Shown: one piece after another, positions 8,336-17,519 of the stretch | Layout of the letters: each line of letters opens with the position of its first letter | Numbering within the stretch: the stretch's first letter is position 1 | NCBI RefSeq assembly: GCF_006442815.1 | Contig: NZ_VFVL01000003.1 | Location: 237,001-301,000 of the forward strand | Direction of reading: 5' to 3' | Length of the DNA stretch: 64,000 nucleotides | Source of the DNA: Mesorhizobium sp. B2-4-3 | GTDB lineage: Bacteria > Pseudomonadota > Alphaproteobacteria > Rhizobiales > Rhizobiaceae | Notes under the pieces: model-generated | Seen by the model: the letters and a program-made list of their open reading frames with translations, nothing else | Told to the model about the DNA's origin: nothing | The model's database searches: none | Made by a program: the position numbers and the translations under genes

Positions 8336-9736
8336 ATGAGCGACAAGAAGGCCAGCAACCAGATGTGGGGCGGACGTTTTGCCTCGGGTCCGGCCGCAAT
8401 CATGGAAGCGATCAACGCGTCGATCGGCTTCGACCGCAAGCTCTATGCGCAGGACATAAGCGGATCGATCGCCCATAGCGAGATGTTGGCCGAGACGGGC
8501 ATTATTTCGGCCGCCGATCAAGAAAAAATCGCTCACGGGCTGAACACGATTCTGAAAGAGATCGAGGCCGGCACGTTCGAATTCTCGACCAAGCTGGAAG
8601 ACATCCACATGAATGTCGAGGCCCGCCTTGCCGACCTGATCGGCCCGGCGGCGGGACGCCTGCACACCGCCCGCTCGCGCAACGACCAGGTGGCCGTCGA
8701 TCTCAGGCTCTGGGTCAAGCAGGAATGCCAGCGCGTCGCCCGGGCGCTGAAGGACCTGATCGCCGCGTTCCTGGAACGCGCCGAGGAGCATGTAGCGACC
8801 GTGATGCCCGGCTTCACCCATATGCAGGCGGCGCAGCCGGTGACCTTCGGCCACCATTGCATGGCCTATGTCGAGATGTTCGGCCGCGACCTCTCGCGCG
8901 TCCGCGACGCCATCGAGCGCATGGACGAAAGCCCGCTCGGCGCGGCGGCGCTTGCCGGCACCAGCTTCGGCATCGACCGCCACATGACCGCGAAGGCGCT
9001 GGGTTTCCGCGAGCCGACGCGCAATTCGCTGGACAGTGTTTCGGATCGCGATTTCGCGCTCGAATTCCTGAGCCTTGCCGCGATCTGCGCGACGCATTTG
9101 TCCAGGCTCGCCGAGGAGATCATCATCTGGTCGACGCCGCAATTCGGCTTCGTCCGCCTATCGGATTCCTTCTCCACCGGCTCCTCGATCATGCCGCAGA
9201 AGAAGAACCCGGACGCCGCCGAGCTGGTGCGCGGCAAGACCGGCCGCGTCAACGGCCACCTCGTCGGCCTGCTGACCGTGATGAAAGGCATGCCGCTGAC
9301 CTATGGCAAGGACATGCAGGAAGACAAGGAAGCGGTCTTCGACGCCGCCGAGACGCTCGACCTGATGCTGGCGGCGACCGCCGGCATGGTGCGCGACATG
9401 ACCGTCAACGCCGCCGCCATGAAGAAGGCCGCCGGCGCCGGTCACGCCACCGCGACCGACCTTGCCGACTGGCTGGTGCGCAATCTCGGCCTCCCCTTCC
9501 GCGAGGCGCACCATGTCACCGGCCGCGCCGTGGCGCTTGCCGAGGAGAAGAAGCTCGGGCTGGAAAAGCTCTCGCTGGACGACCTGCGCTCGATCCATCC
9601 AGGCATAACCGACGGCATCTTCTCGGTGCTTGCCGTGCAGAATTCGGTGAAGAGCCGCACAAGCTTCGGCGGCACCGCGCCGTCGGAAGTGCGAAAGCAG
9701 ATCCGCTATTGGAAAAAGCGGCTCGCCAAGGCTTAA
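8336..9736 (+). CDS. argH: Argininosuccinate lyase
   Basis: 466-aa cytosolic enzyme that splits argininosuccinate to arginine and fumarate, the last step of arginine synthesis. It has the fumarase/aspartase superfamily signature [12 protein letters not shown] (about 282-293) with the catalytic serine. Other family blocks are [10 protein letters not shown] and [16 protein letters not shown]. It starts [15 protein letters not shown] at the ATG at 8336. It is followed by an intergenic palindrome and hairpin and then lptM and lysA; arginine and lysine synthesis genes are thus side by side. Confidence 0.97.
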   Translation: MSDKKASNQMWGGRFASGPAAIMEAINASIGFDRKLYAQDISGSIAHSEMLAETGIISAADQEKIAHGLNTILKEIEAGTFEFSTKLEDIHMNVEARLADLIGPAAGRLHTARSRNDQVAVDLRLWVKQECQRVARALKDLIAAFLERAEEHVATVMPGFTHMQAAQPVTFGHHCMAYVEMFGRDLSRVRDAIERMDESPLGAAALAGTSFGIDRHMTAKALGFREPTRNSLDSVSDRDFALEFLSLAAICATHLSRLAEEIIIWSTPQFGFVRLSDSFSTGSSIMPQKKNPDAAELVRGKTGRVNGHLVGLLTVMKGMPLTYGKDMQEDKEAVFDAAETLDLMLAATAGMVRDMTVNAAAMKKAAGAGHATATDLADWLVRNLGLPFREAHHVTGRAVALAEEKKLGLEKLSLDDLRSIHPGITDGIFSVLAVQNSVKSRTSFGGTAPSEVRKQIRYWKKRLAKA

Positions 9737-9737
9737 T

Positions 9738-9819
9738 GCATGTCGCCCAGAAGTGTGCAGCGGTTCTGGGACAATGACATGCGTCAAAACAAAGATTTAA
9801 AGCGCGTTGCGCTTTAAAT
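9738..9819. repeat. RIME-like palindrome (family B, copy 2) plus perfect hairpin
   Basis: GCATGTC (9738-9744) to GACATGC (9776-9782) is a family-B palindrome starting one base after the argH stop codon. It is followed by a perfect 11-bp inverted repeat with a 3-nt loop (ATTTAAAGCGC at 9795-9805, GCGCTTTAAAT at 9809-9819). There is no U-tract, so it is not a clear intrinsic terminator. It may protect the argH 3' end or uncouple argH from lptM-lysA. Confidence 0.75.
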
Positions 9820-9889
9820 TGCCGGGATGCAAAGCGCTGAAAACTCGGCTAAAAGCGCAGCACGCAATCAGTTTCGAACGGATGGATCG

Positions 9890-10096
9890 ATGACCCGTAG
9901 CAGGATTTTGGTGACACTCGCGCTGCTGGCGGCGGTTGTCACCGTCACGGCCTGCGGCAGGAAGACCGGCCTCGACACGCCCTATGAGGCGGCGGAGCAG
10001 GCGCGCAAGGATGCGGAAAAGGCCAAGCAGCCGGTGCCGCCCGAGCCGGAAAAACCGGTCAAGGACAGGAAGTTCATCCTCGATCCCCTGCTCTAG
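9890..10096 (+). CDS. lptM: LPS translocon maturation lipoprotein LptM (YifL-like)
   Basis: 68-aa small lipoprotein. The signal peptide MTRSRILVTLALLAAVVTV ends in a lipobox with the lipidated Cys (VTAC), followed directly by GRKTGLDTP, the hallmark of the LptM/YifL family (C-G-x-K-G-x-L). The C-terminal part is a lysine/proline-rich tail. In E. coli LptM helps the LptD-LptE complex to form correct disulfides. The same frame is open to 9827, but the lipobox position fixes the start at 9890. It lies between argH and lysA, as in many proteobacteria where yifL precedes the DAP genes. Confidence 0.88.
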   Translation: MTRSRILVTLALLAAVVTVTACGRKTGLDTPYEAAEQARKDAEKAKQPVPPEPEKPVKDRKFILDPLL

Positions 10097-10150
10097 AGCC
10101 GAAGAGATCGACCCGATCTCATCGAGCTTCAACCTTCCGGAACCGAACCC

Positions 10151-11419
10151 GTGAACCATTTCGACTACCGCGACGGCGTTCTCCATGCCGAGGACGTCGC
10201 CATCCCTGACATCGCAGCCGAGGTCGGCACGCCCTTCTATTGCTATTCAACAGCGACGCTGACCAGGCATTTTCGCGTCTTCAGGCAAGCCTTTTCCGGC
10301 CTCGACGCGCTGGTCTGCTACGCCATGAAGGCGAACTCCAACCAGGCGGTGCTGAGAACGCTGGCCAGGCAGGGCGCAGGCGCCGACGTGGTCTCGGAGG
10401 GCGAATTGCGCCGCGCCCTGGCCGCAGGCATCCCGGCCGGCAAGATCCTGTTTTCCGGCGTCGGCAAGACCGCGCGCGAGATGGACTTCGCGCTTTCGGC
10501 AGGCATTCTCTGCTTCAATGTCGAATCCGAGCCTGAGCTCGAATTGCTGTCGGCGCGCGCCGTGGCCCTCGGCAAGGTGGCGCCCATCTCGCTGCGCATC
10601 AATCCGGATGTCGATGCCAGGACCCACAAGAAGATCTCGACCGGCAAGGCCGAGAACAAGTTCGGCATTCCGTGGCAGCGCGCGCGGCAGGTCTATGCCC
10701 GTGCTGCGCAATTGCCGGGCATCAAGGTGACCGGCATCGACACCCATATCGGCAGCCAGATCACCGAATTGCAGCCTTTCGACGATGCCTTCGCATTACT
10801 GGTCGAACTGGTCGGCGCGCTGCGCGCCGACGGACATGCGATCGAGCATGTCGATCTCGGCGGCGGCCTCGGCATTCCTTACCGCGTCGACAACAGTCCG
10901 CCGCCGCTTCCCGACGCCTATGCCGAGATCGTCCGGAAGCACGTCACCAGGCTTGGCCTGAAGGTGATGTTCGAGCCCGGCCGCCTGATCGTCGGCAATG
11001 CCGGCATCCTGGTGTCTGAGGTCATCTATGTGAAGGAAGGCGACGCCAAGAACTTCCTCGTCGTCGACGCCGCCATGAACGACCTGATCCGGCCGACGCT
11101 CTATGACGCCTTCCACGACATCAGGCCGGTGGTGCAGCCGCCTGCTTCGGCGCCCCGTATGAAGGTGGACGTCGTCGGCCCGGTCTGCGAGACGGGCGAT
11201 TTCATCGGCCTCGACCGCGACCTGCCGAGGCTGAAGTCGGGCGACCTGATCGCGGTTTCCACCGCCGGCGCCTATGGCGCGGTGCAGGCCGGCACATACA
11301 ACACCAGGCTCCTGGTGCCCGAGGTGCTGGTCGACGGCGACCGTTTTCACGTCGTGCGGCCGCGCCAGACCTATGAGGACCTGATCGGATTGGATTCGAT
11401 CCCCGACTGGCTGAAATAG
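10151..11419 (+). CDS. lysA: Diaminopimelate decarboxylase
   Basis: 422-aa PLP enzyme (alanine-racemase fold) that decarboxylates meso-diaminopimelate to L-lysine. The Schiff-base lysine lies in CYAMKANSN (about residue 59). HIGSQI (about 199-204), the glycine-rich GGGLGIPY, EPGR (about 274-277) and CETGD (about 346-350) are the family's PLP and substrate blocks. It starts with GTG at 10151. It lies 54 bp after lptM and is probably co-transcribed with it. Confidence 0.97.
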   Translation: MNHFDYRDGVLHAEDVAIPDIAAEVGTPFYCYSTATLTRHFRVFRQAFSGLDALVCYAMKANSNQAVLRTLARQGAGADVVSEGELRRALAAGIPAGKILFSGVGKTAREMDFALSAGILCFNVESEPELELLSARAVALGKVAPISLRINPDVDARTHKKISTGKAENKFGIPWQRARQVYARAAQLPGIKVTGIDTHIGSQITELQPFDDAFALLVELVGALRADGHAIEHVDLGGGLGIPYRVDNSPPPLPDAYAEIVRKHVTRLGLKVMFEPGRLIVGNAGILVSEVIYVKEGDAKNFLVVDAAMNDLIRPTLYDAFHDIRPVVQPPASAPRMKVDVVGPVCETGDFIGLDRDLPRLKSGDLIAVSTAGAYGAVQAGTYNTRLLVPEVLVDGDRFHVVRPRQTYEDLIGLDSIPDWLK

Positions 11420-11435
11420 GCCATTCCGCCTGACG

Positions 11436-11738
11436 CTAGATCTTCTCTTGGATCAGCGCCTTGGCCTCGGCGATCCGGCCCTCGTCGCGGCGATAGAATA
11501 TCCATTGCTTGGTTCGCTTGGTCGAGAGCAGGCCGACCTGGGTCAGCACGCGCATATGCTCGCTCAGTGTCGCCTGGGTAATGCCGAGCTTTTCGGCGAT
11601 CAGCAGCGCGCAGACGCCGTCCTCGACCAGGTCGCCATCGGCCTGGCGCGGAAAATGCGCGCGCGGATCCTTGAGCCACTCGAGGATCTGCAGCCTTCGC
11701 TCATTGGCAAACGCCTTGAAGATGTCGACCTCTTGCAT
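11436..11738 (-). CDS. ArsR-family winged-helix regulator
   Basis: 100-aa repressor-type protein. The winged helix covers residues 5-90, with recognition region IAEKLGITQATLSEHMRVLTQVGLL and wing TKRTKQWIFYRRDEG. It lacks the classical arsenic-binding CxC in helix 3, so metal sensing by that site is unlikely; one cysteine (GVCALL, about residue 43) lies before the recognition helices. It is divergent from the Thr/Ser dehydratase gene with an inverted repeat next to its own start codon, suggesting autoregulation and control of the dehydratase. The effector is not evident. Confidence 0.85.
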   Translation of the reverse strand: MQEVDIFKAFANERRLQILEWLKDPRAHFPRQADGDLVEDGVCALLIAEKLGITQATLSEHMRVLTQVGLLSTKRTKQWIFYRRDEGRIAEAKALIQEKI

Positions 11739-11754
11739 TTAGCTATTTTGCTAA
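11739..11754. promoter_or_regulatory. Candidate ArsR operator
   Basis: TTAGC (11739-11743) and GCTAA (11750-11754) form a perfect inverted repeat with a 6-bp AT spacer, immediately beside the arsR start codon and 34 bp before the divergent dehydratase start. Size and place fit an ArsR-family dimer site overlapping both promoters. Confidence 0.5.
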
Positions 11755-11788
11755 GTTACTAATTGAAGTCAATCCCGAGGAGCAGGTC

Positions 11789-12730
11789 ATGTTGAACACC
11801 AGGACGATCACGCGCGAACGCATCGCCGCAGTCGAACCGCGCATCCGGCCATATGTCCGTCACACGCCGGTGATGCGCGTCGACATGGCGGATTTCGGCC
11901 GGACGGCCTTTCCGGTCGACCTGAAGCTTGAATGCCTGCAGCACTCCGGCTCCTTCAAGGCGCGCGGCGCCTTCACCAACCTGCTCGAACGCCAGGTGCC
12001 CGAAGCCGGCGTGGTCGCCGCGTCCGGCGGCAATCATGGCGCGGCCGTCGCTTACGCCGCCTTGAAGCTCGGCCACAAGGCGACCATCTTCGTGCCGGAG
12101 GTCAGCCCGCCGGCGAAGCTCGCGCGCATTCGCGGCTACGGCGCCGAGCTGGTGGTCGGCGGCGCGCGTTATGCAGAGGCACTCGCCGCCAGCGAGGATT
12201 TCGCGGCCAGGACCGGCGCCCTGCAGATCCACGCCTTCAACCAGGAGGAAACGCTGCTCGGCCAGGGCACGCTCGGCCTGGAGATCGAAGCCGACCTGCC
12301 CGAAATCGACACGCTGCTGGTCGCCGTGGGCGGCGGCGGCCTGATCGGCGGCATTGCCGCCTGGTTCTCGGGGCGCATCCGCATCGTCGCCATCGAGCCG
12401 GAAGGGGCGCCGACACTTTACCGCGCCTTGGAGGCCGGCCAGCCAGTCGATGCACCCGCCGAAGGCATCGCCGCCGATTCGCTGGCGCCGAAGCGCGTCG
12501 GCGAAATGATGTTCCCGATCGCCGAGGCCTTCGTCGAACGCTCGATCCTGGTCAGCGACGACGACATCGTCGCGGCGCAGAAAGCGCTGTGGGATCGCGT
12601 GCGAATCATCGCCGAGCCCGGTGGCGCCGCGGCCTTCGCCGCCATGCTTTCCGAACGCTATGTGCCGGCGGAGGGCGAGCGCGTAGCGGTCCTCGTCTGC
12701 GGTTCCAACACGAATCCCGCCAATTTCTGA
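11789..12730 (+). CDS. Threonine/serine dehydratase-like PLP enzyme
   Basis: 313-aa fold-type II PLP enzyme of the threonine dehydratase/serine racemase group. SGSFKARGA (about 54-62) contains the Schiff-base lysine. ASGGNHG (about 75-81) binds the substrate, and VGGGGLIGG (about 174-182) cradles the PLP phosphate. There is no C-terminal ACT regulatory domain, so it is a catabolic or short form rather than the biosynthetic IlvA. A GAGGAG ribosome-binding site stands upstream of the ATG at 11789. It is divergent from an ArsR regulator. Serine racemase or hydroxyaspartate dehydratase activities cannot be excluded. Confidence 0.88.
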   Translation: MLNTRTITRERIAAVEPRIRPYVRHTPVMRVDMADFGRTAFPVDLKLECLQHSGSFKARGAFTNLLERQVPEAGVVAASGGNHGAAVAYAALKLGHKATIFVPEVSPPAKLARIRGYGAELVVGGARYAEALAASEDFAARTGALQIHAFNQEETLLGQGTLGLEIEADLPEIDTLLVAVGGGGLIGGIAAWFSGRIRIVAIEPEGAPTLYRALEAGQPVDAPAEGIAADSLAPKRVGEMMFPIAEAFVERSILVSDDDIVAAQKALWDRVRIIAEPGGAAAFAAMLSERYVPAEGERVAVLVCGSNTNPANF

Positions 12731-12844
12731 TCATAACCGGGCCAAACCGCTTCACGTTTTTGGAACCCGCCTCGCCTTTGCCGTGTTTGTTGGTATCCTT
12801 CTGCTGATGACGTCCGGGCTATCGTGCCCGGGCAGGAAGGGCCG

Positions 12845-15463
12845 ATGACCGAACGACCCATTTCCAGCGGCGAACGCGGCCGGGCCAGCGGTGGACGCGG
12901 GTTGGCCGGGCGTCTGGCGCTCAGCCGGTTGGCGACGCGGGCCTCGATGACCTTCGAGCGCGCTTGGCCGCTCGTGCTGCCATTGCTGGTCGTCGCCGGC
13001 CTGTTCCTCAGCTTTTCGTGGTTCGGCCTGTTCCCGCGTCTGCCGGACGTCGTGCGCATCAGCTTTCTGATCCTGTTCGCGCTGGCGGCGGTCGCGGCGT
13101 TCTATCCGCTTCGTTTCTTCCGCATGCCCTCGGCAGCCGAGATCGACCGGCGCATCGAGGCGGCGAACGAATTGCTGCACAGCCCGGTGCAGGTGCAGAC
13201 CGACCGGCCAAGCGGCGCCGACAGCATCTTCTCGCAGGCGCTGTGGCGCGAGCACCAGAAGCGCATGGCCGAGCGGCTTTCGAGCCTCGGCGCCGACCGG
13301 CCGCGCACCGGCGTGCCGGACTACGACCGCTGGGGCCTGCGCGCCGTGGCGGGGCTGCTGTTCGTCACGGCTTTGGCCTTCTCCTTCGGACCCTTTGGCG
13401 GCAGGGTCAGCGACGCTTTTGTCGCCCGCGCCGCGCACGACGCCGTGCCGCCGCGCATCGACGCCTGGGTGACGCCGCCCGCCTATACCGGCAAGGCGCC
13501 GCTGTTCCTGACCGCCGATGCCAACCAGGCCGTCCAGACCTTTTCCGTCCCGCAAGGCAGCGACGTTTCGCTGCGCGTCACTGGCGGCTCGGGCGAGGAA
13601 ACGCTGAGCTATGCCGATCAAGGCGGCAATGACCGCGCCATCGAGCCAGCGGCGCGCCCCGTAGCCAAAGGGACCACGCCCGCCGCCGCCAGCCAGACGG
13701 CGCCAAAGGTGCGACAGTTCTCCGGCAAGCTGAACACCAACGGCACGCTGACGCTGAAATCCGGCGAGGGCGATCTCGGCCACTGGGCCTTTGCCGTCAT
13801 TCCCGACAAGCCGCCGACGATCCGCTTCGTCGGCGAGCCGAAGCGCGCGGTCAACGGCGCCATCGAGCTGAACTACCAGATCGACGACGACTACGGTGCC
13901 GCCTCCGCCAAGGCCGTTTTCGAGCCATCGGACCCGCCGGCTGCCAACGCCCATCCGCTCTACGGCGCGCCCGACATGCCGCTGACGCTGCCGCGCCGCG
14001 GCGGCAAGGCGAACGCGGCCAAGACGACCAAGGACTTGACCGAGCATGTCTGGGCCGGCACCAACATCAAGCTGACGCTCACTGCCACGGACGACGCCGG
14101 CCACACCGCGGCCAGCGAAACCAAGACGCTGGTGATGCCGGAGCGGCCTTTCGCCAATCCGCTTGCGCGCGCGGTGATCGAGCAGCGCCGGCTGCTGGCG
14201 CTCGACACCAATGCCAAGCCGCGCGTCCTTGACCTGATGGACGCGATCACGCTGCGTCCCGAGGACACGTTCGACAACATGTCGAACTATCTCGCCGTCA
14301 TGAGCGCGAGGAGCCGGCTGAAGCTCTCCGAGAGCGACGACCAGCTGCGCAACGTCGTGTCCTATCTGTGGGAGATCGCGCTCGGCATCGAGGAAGGCAA
14401 TCTGTCGGCCGCCGAGCGGCGGCTGCGCCAGGCGCAGCAGGCGTTGCAGGATGCCATCAAGAACGGCGCCAGCGATCAGGAGATCGAGAAGGCGATGAAG
14501 GAACTGCGCGAGGCGATGAACCAGTTCCTGCAGGAATTCGCCCAGCGCGCGCAGCAGAACCCGAACGCGCCGCAGATGCAGCAGAACGGCCGCGAGCTGC
14601 GCCAGAGCGACATCGACCGCATGATGGACCAGATCGAGAACCTGGCCAAATCGGGTGATCGCGACAAGGCCCAGCAGCTTCTCTCCGAGCTGCAGGACAT
14701 GATGAACAACCTGCAGGCCGGCCGCCAGCAGCAGGGCGGCGAGCAGGACAGCGAGATGCGCCAGCAGATGGACAAGCTTGGCGACATCATGCGCCGCCAG
14801 CAGGAAATGATGAACGACACCTTCCGGCTGGACCAGATGCAGCGTGGCTCACGCGACAATGGCGAACAACAGTTCGGCGAGGATGGCGAGCAGCAGCAGG
14901 GTCAGGACGAACAGCGGCCAGGCCCCGGCCAGGATCGCGATCCGCTCGGACGGCCGAAAATGTCGCCAAAGGACCTGGCCGACGCGCTGAAGCAGCTACA
15001 GGAAGGCCAAGGCCAGCTGCAGAGTGAGCTCGACCAGCTGAAGAAGGGGCTCGAGGGCATGGGCATGGAGCCCAATGAGGGCTTCGGCGAGGCCGGCAAG
15101 TCGATGGGCAATGCCGAGCAATCGCTTGGCCAGGGCGACGGCGACCAGGCCGTCGGCCACCAGGGCCGCGCGCTGGAGGCGCTGCGCCGTGGCGCCAAGG
15201 ATATGATGAAACAGATGCAGGCCATGCAGGGCGATCAGGGCGGCAGCGAGCAGGGCGGCCGCCAGCAGGACGCCGACCGCGATCCGCTGGGACGGCCGCG
15301 CGCCACCAACGGCCCCGACGACGGCACCTCGGTCAAGGTTCCCGACGAGATCGACGTGCAGCGCGCGCGCCAGATCCTCGACGCCATCCGCAAGCGGCTC
15401 GGCAATGCGCTCAGCCCCGATATCGAGCGCAGCTATCTCGAGCGGCTGCTGGAGCTGAAATAA
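12845..15463 (+). CDS. TIGR02302/DUF4175-family membrane protein
   Basis: 872-aa protein of unknown function found almost only in alphaproteobacteria. Two or three N-terminal membrane helices lie at about 40-85 and 165-185. A long soluble, probably periplasmic, region follows, with Ig-like blocks near PRIDAWVTPPAYTGKAP and PPTIRFVGEPKR. The C-terminal third (about 500-870) is extremely rich in Gln, Met, Asp and Gly and has strong coiled-coil character. The start at 12845 (GGAAGG in front) is chosen over the ATG seven codons earlier. The lysA-TIGR02302 order is typical of rhizobia. The Q-rich repeats may mediate multimerisation; this is inference. Confidence 0.85.
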   Translation: MTERPISSGERGRASGGRGLAGRLALSRLATRASMTFERAWPLVLPLLVVAGLFLSFSWFGLFPRLPDVVRISFLILFALAAVAAFYPLRFFRMPSAAEIDRRIEAANELLHSPVQVQTDRPSGADSIFSQALWREHQKRMAERLSSLGADRPRTGVPDYDRWGLRAVAGLLFVTALAFSFGPFGGRVSDAFVARAAHDAVPPRIDAWVTPPAYTGKAPLFLTADANQAVQTFSVPQGSDVSLRVTGGSGEETLSYADQGGNDRAIEPAARPVAKGTTPAAASQTAPKVRQFSGKLNTNGTLTLKSGEGDLGHWAFAVIPDKPPTIRFVGEPKRAVNGAIELNYQIDDDYGAASAKAVFEPSDPPAANAHPLYGAPDMPLTLPRRGGKANAAKTTKDLTEHVWAGTNIKLTLTATDDAGHTAASETKTLVMPERPFANPLARAVIEQRRLLALDTNAKPRVLDLMDAITLRPEDTFDNMSNYLAVMSARSRLKLSESDDQLRNVVSYLWEIALGIEEGNLSAAERRLRQAQQALQDAIKNGASDQEIEKAMKELREAMNQFLQEFAQRAQQNPNAPQMQQNGRELRQSDIDRMMDQIENLAKSGDRDKAQQLLSELQDMMNNLQAGRQQQGGEQDSEMRQQMDKLGDIMRRQQEMMNDTFRLDQMQRGSRDNGEQQFGEDGEQQQGQDEQRPGPGQDRDPLGRPKMSPKDLADALKQLQEGQGQLQSELDQLKKGLEGMGMEPNEGFGEAGKSMGNAEQSLGQGDGDQAVGHQGRALEALRRGAKDMMKQMQAMQGDQGGSEQGGRQQDADRDPLGRPRATNGPDDGTSVKVPDEIDVQRARQILDAIRKRLGNALSPDIERSYLERLLELK

Positions 15464-15498
15464 AGCCCACCCGTTCCGTTGCGCACGGTGGCGCACGG

Positions 15499-16371
15499 CT
15501 AACTTCCCTCGAACGTCCGTGAGATGATCGCGGCCAATTTGTCGGCTAGGTGTCGAGGAGCTTTCGGTGAGCCGCTGAGCACCAGATGCGTTTCGCCTAG
15601 CTGAGGCAGCTTCTCATCGCTCAGCGCCCTGATACGATCGGTCAGGGTGCTTTGCGGCAATACGCCGATCGCGACTCCCGCAGCGATCGCGGCCCGAACC
15701 CCTGAGACGCTCTGACTGGTGCAAACGATCTGATAGTCCAGTCCGGATTTCCGAAGGAGGTCGAGACAGCGCTCTCTCCACCAGCAAGCCTTGTCGAACA
15801 GCGCAACGGGCAGAGGTCGCCGGGTCTCGACACTGTGGAAAGCGGAGCCGGCCCACACGGCTCGCTCACTATGAACAACGACGTCGCCGTTCGAGATGCG
15901 CTCAGGCGAGTGCAAGGCGATATCCAATTCGCCGGCAGCGAGCGCATGCGGAAACTCCATGCTCGAACTGCATCGCACGAAAATTCGAGCCGCAGGCTCC
16001 TCCTGCGTAAAGGTGGCCAAAATAGACGGTAGAATCGTGTCGCCATATTCCTCGGGTATACCGAGTCGGACTTCCTCTTCGGCTGGCAACCCGCGCAGAT
16101 CGGCCACCACCTGGTTCAGCATTTCTACGACATCGCGGGCGACGGGTAGTAAGCGCTCGCCAGCAGCAGTCATGGCAACTCCGCGCCCATGCCTTTCAAA
16201 TACGCGTTGCCCGATGGCACTCTCCAGCTTCTGCACCTGGAGGCTGACAGCGGACTGCGTTCGGAACAGGCGAGCCGCGCCCCCGCTAAGGCTCCCAGCC
16301 TTGGCCACAGAGAGGAACGTACGCAGCAATTCGCTGTCCAGTTGAGCGCTTTTCCCATCGTCAATGCTCAT
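15499..16371 (-). CDS. LysR-family regulator (permease-linked)
   Basis: 290-aa LysR-type regulator. The N-terminal helix-turn-helix (FLSVAKAGSLSGGAARLFRTQSAVSLQVQKLE, about 18-50) is followed by a periplasmic-binding-like effector domain (about 98-285). It is divergent from the permease at 16445, with a perfect inverted repeat over its start codon. It is clearly related to the LysR protein at 17520-18404 (shared TQSAVSxQxxKLE, GIPxEYG, ALAAGELDxA). Its codon use and that of the permease look less GC-biased than the neighbours, suggesting the pair was acquired together. Confidence 0.9.
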   Translation of the reverse strand: MSIDDGKSAQLDSELLRTFLSVAKAGSLSGGAARLFRTQSAVSLQVQKLESAIGQRVFERHGRGVAMTAAGERLLPVARDVVEMLNQVVADLRGLPAEEEVRLGIPEEYGDTILPSILATFTQEEPAARIFVRCSSSMEFPHALAAGELDIALHSPERISNGDVVVHSERAVWAGSAFHSVETRRPLPVALFDKACWWRERCLDLLRKSGLDYQIVCTSQSVSGVRAAIAAGVAIGVLPQSTLTDRIRALSDEKLPQLGETHLVLSGSPKAPRHLADKLAAIISRTFEGS

Positions 16372-16389
16372 AGCTGATATTTAAGCTAT
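16370..16389. promoter_or_regulatory. Candidate LysR operator (permease pair)
   Basis: ATAGCT (16370-16375) and AGCTAT (16384-16389) form a perfect inverted repeat with an 8-bp AT-only spacer apart from one G. It overlaps the lysR start codon, inside the divergent promoter. This suits autorepression plus activation of the permease gene. Confidence 0.45.
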
Positions 16390-16444
16390 TCGTTTCACAT
16401 ATGGAAGACAGGCGTTCTATAGATGCCACAAAGAGAGTAGTGCC

Positions 16445-17467
16445 ATGATCGTCACGCTCGCGAGGCTTCAACGAAAGAAACTCATCCTGACGACCGCCAC
16501 TGCTGTTGCAGTCGCTGTAGCACTTACCTGGCCGCAAAGGGTCAATGAGACGGTCCACTTCGTCCTGCAGAGTTTCACGGACGTCGCGTTGATGATTGCA
16601 ATCGGGCTTGTTATTTCAGCATGGGTTGCGGCCAGTGGGGCGGCGACCCTTACAGCTCGGTGGTTCAAGGGCCGGCCCATCGCAACTGTTTTTATCGCAT
16701 CGGCAATCGGCACCGTGATACCCGTGTGCGGCGTGACGGTGCTGCCACTCACGACAGGGCTTCTTGCTTCGGGCGTTCCGCTTGCGCCCATTATGGCATT
16801 TTGGCTTTCCTCGCCTGTTACCGGACCCACCATGCTCACCGCGACCTGGGCACTACTCGGCCCTGGATTCGCCATTGGAAAGTTGCTTGCGGCGTTTGCG
16901 CTGGGAGTCTTTTCGGGCGCGATGACAGCTCTGCTGGCCCGTACGCAGATGGTCCAAAACCCGTTGCGGGCATCGGGCATCAGGCAGGTGGGACTATGTG
17001 GCACATGCATGTCAACGGGCTTATCTTTCAGAATTTGGCGCGAACCGGCGCGTATGCGTGCATTTGGAGAAAATCTCGTTTCCACGACTGGAACCGTCGT
17101 GACTTGTTTGACGTTTGCCTTTTCGGCTGAATTCCTGCTGCGCGATCTTCTGCCGCCCGAGGTACTCACCGCTTACGTCGGTGCAAACTCTCATTATGCC
17201 ATCCCCCTTGCCGTGCTGGTCGGCGCACCGATGTATTTCGATGGTCTTGCGGCACTGCCACTGGTTCAAGCTTTGCTTGCTCTCGGCATGTCACCCGGCG
17301 CGGCAATGGCGCTCCTCGTCTCAGGGGGCGCGGTGAGCATTTGGGGCGTCATGGCAGTCGCTTTGGTCCTCAGACCGGCAACGATCGTCCTGTTCGTCGC
17401 GCTCGCGGTTTCCGGATCATTGGTCATTGGCTATGTCTTCCAGGCGCTCTGGGCGCTTTTTTCGTGA
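16445..17467 (+). CDS. ArsP-like permease (PF03773 type)
   Basis: 340-aa integral membrane protein with about eight hydrophobic segments. Family-type features are a symmetric pair of helical bundles, the GTVIPVCGVTVLPLTTGLLASGVPLAPIMAFWLSSPVTGPTM segment (about 97-138) and its C-terminal counterpart with GAPMYFDGLAALPLVQALLALGMSPGAAMALLVSGGAVS. A cytoplasmic loop carries GLCGTCMSTG with two close cysteines (about 182-190), which could bind a metal(loid) or trivalent arsenical. Family members export organoarsenicals or are uncharacterised. Divergent from a LysR gene rather than ArsR, so the inducer is unknown. Confidence 0.72.
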   Translation: MIVTLARLQRKKLILTTATAVAVAVALTWPQRVNETVHFVLQSFTDVALMIAIGLVISAWVAASGAATLTARWFKGRPIATVFIASAIGTVIPVCGVTVLPLTTGLLASGVPLAPIMAFWLSSPVTGPTMLTATWALLGPGFAIGKLLAAFALGVFSGAMTALLARTQMVQNPLRASGIRQVGLCGTCMSTGLSFRIWREPARMRAFGENLVSTTGTVVTCLTFAFSAEFLLRDLLPPEVLTAYVGANSHYAIPLAVLVGAPMYFDGLAALPLVQALLALGMSPGAAMALLVSGGAVSIWGVMAVALVLRPATIVLFVALAVSGSLVIGYVFQALWALFS

Positions 17468-17519
17468 GCACCGAAAGCCGCAGGGCTAGATGACCCGCCG
17501 GATTGGGTGCACTCCGGCT

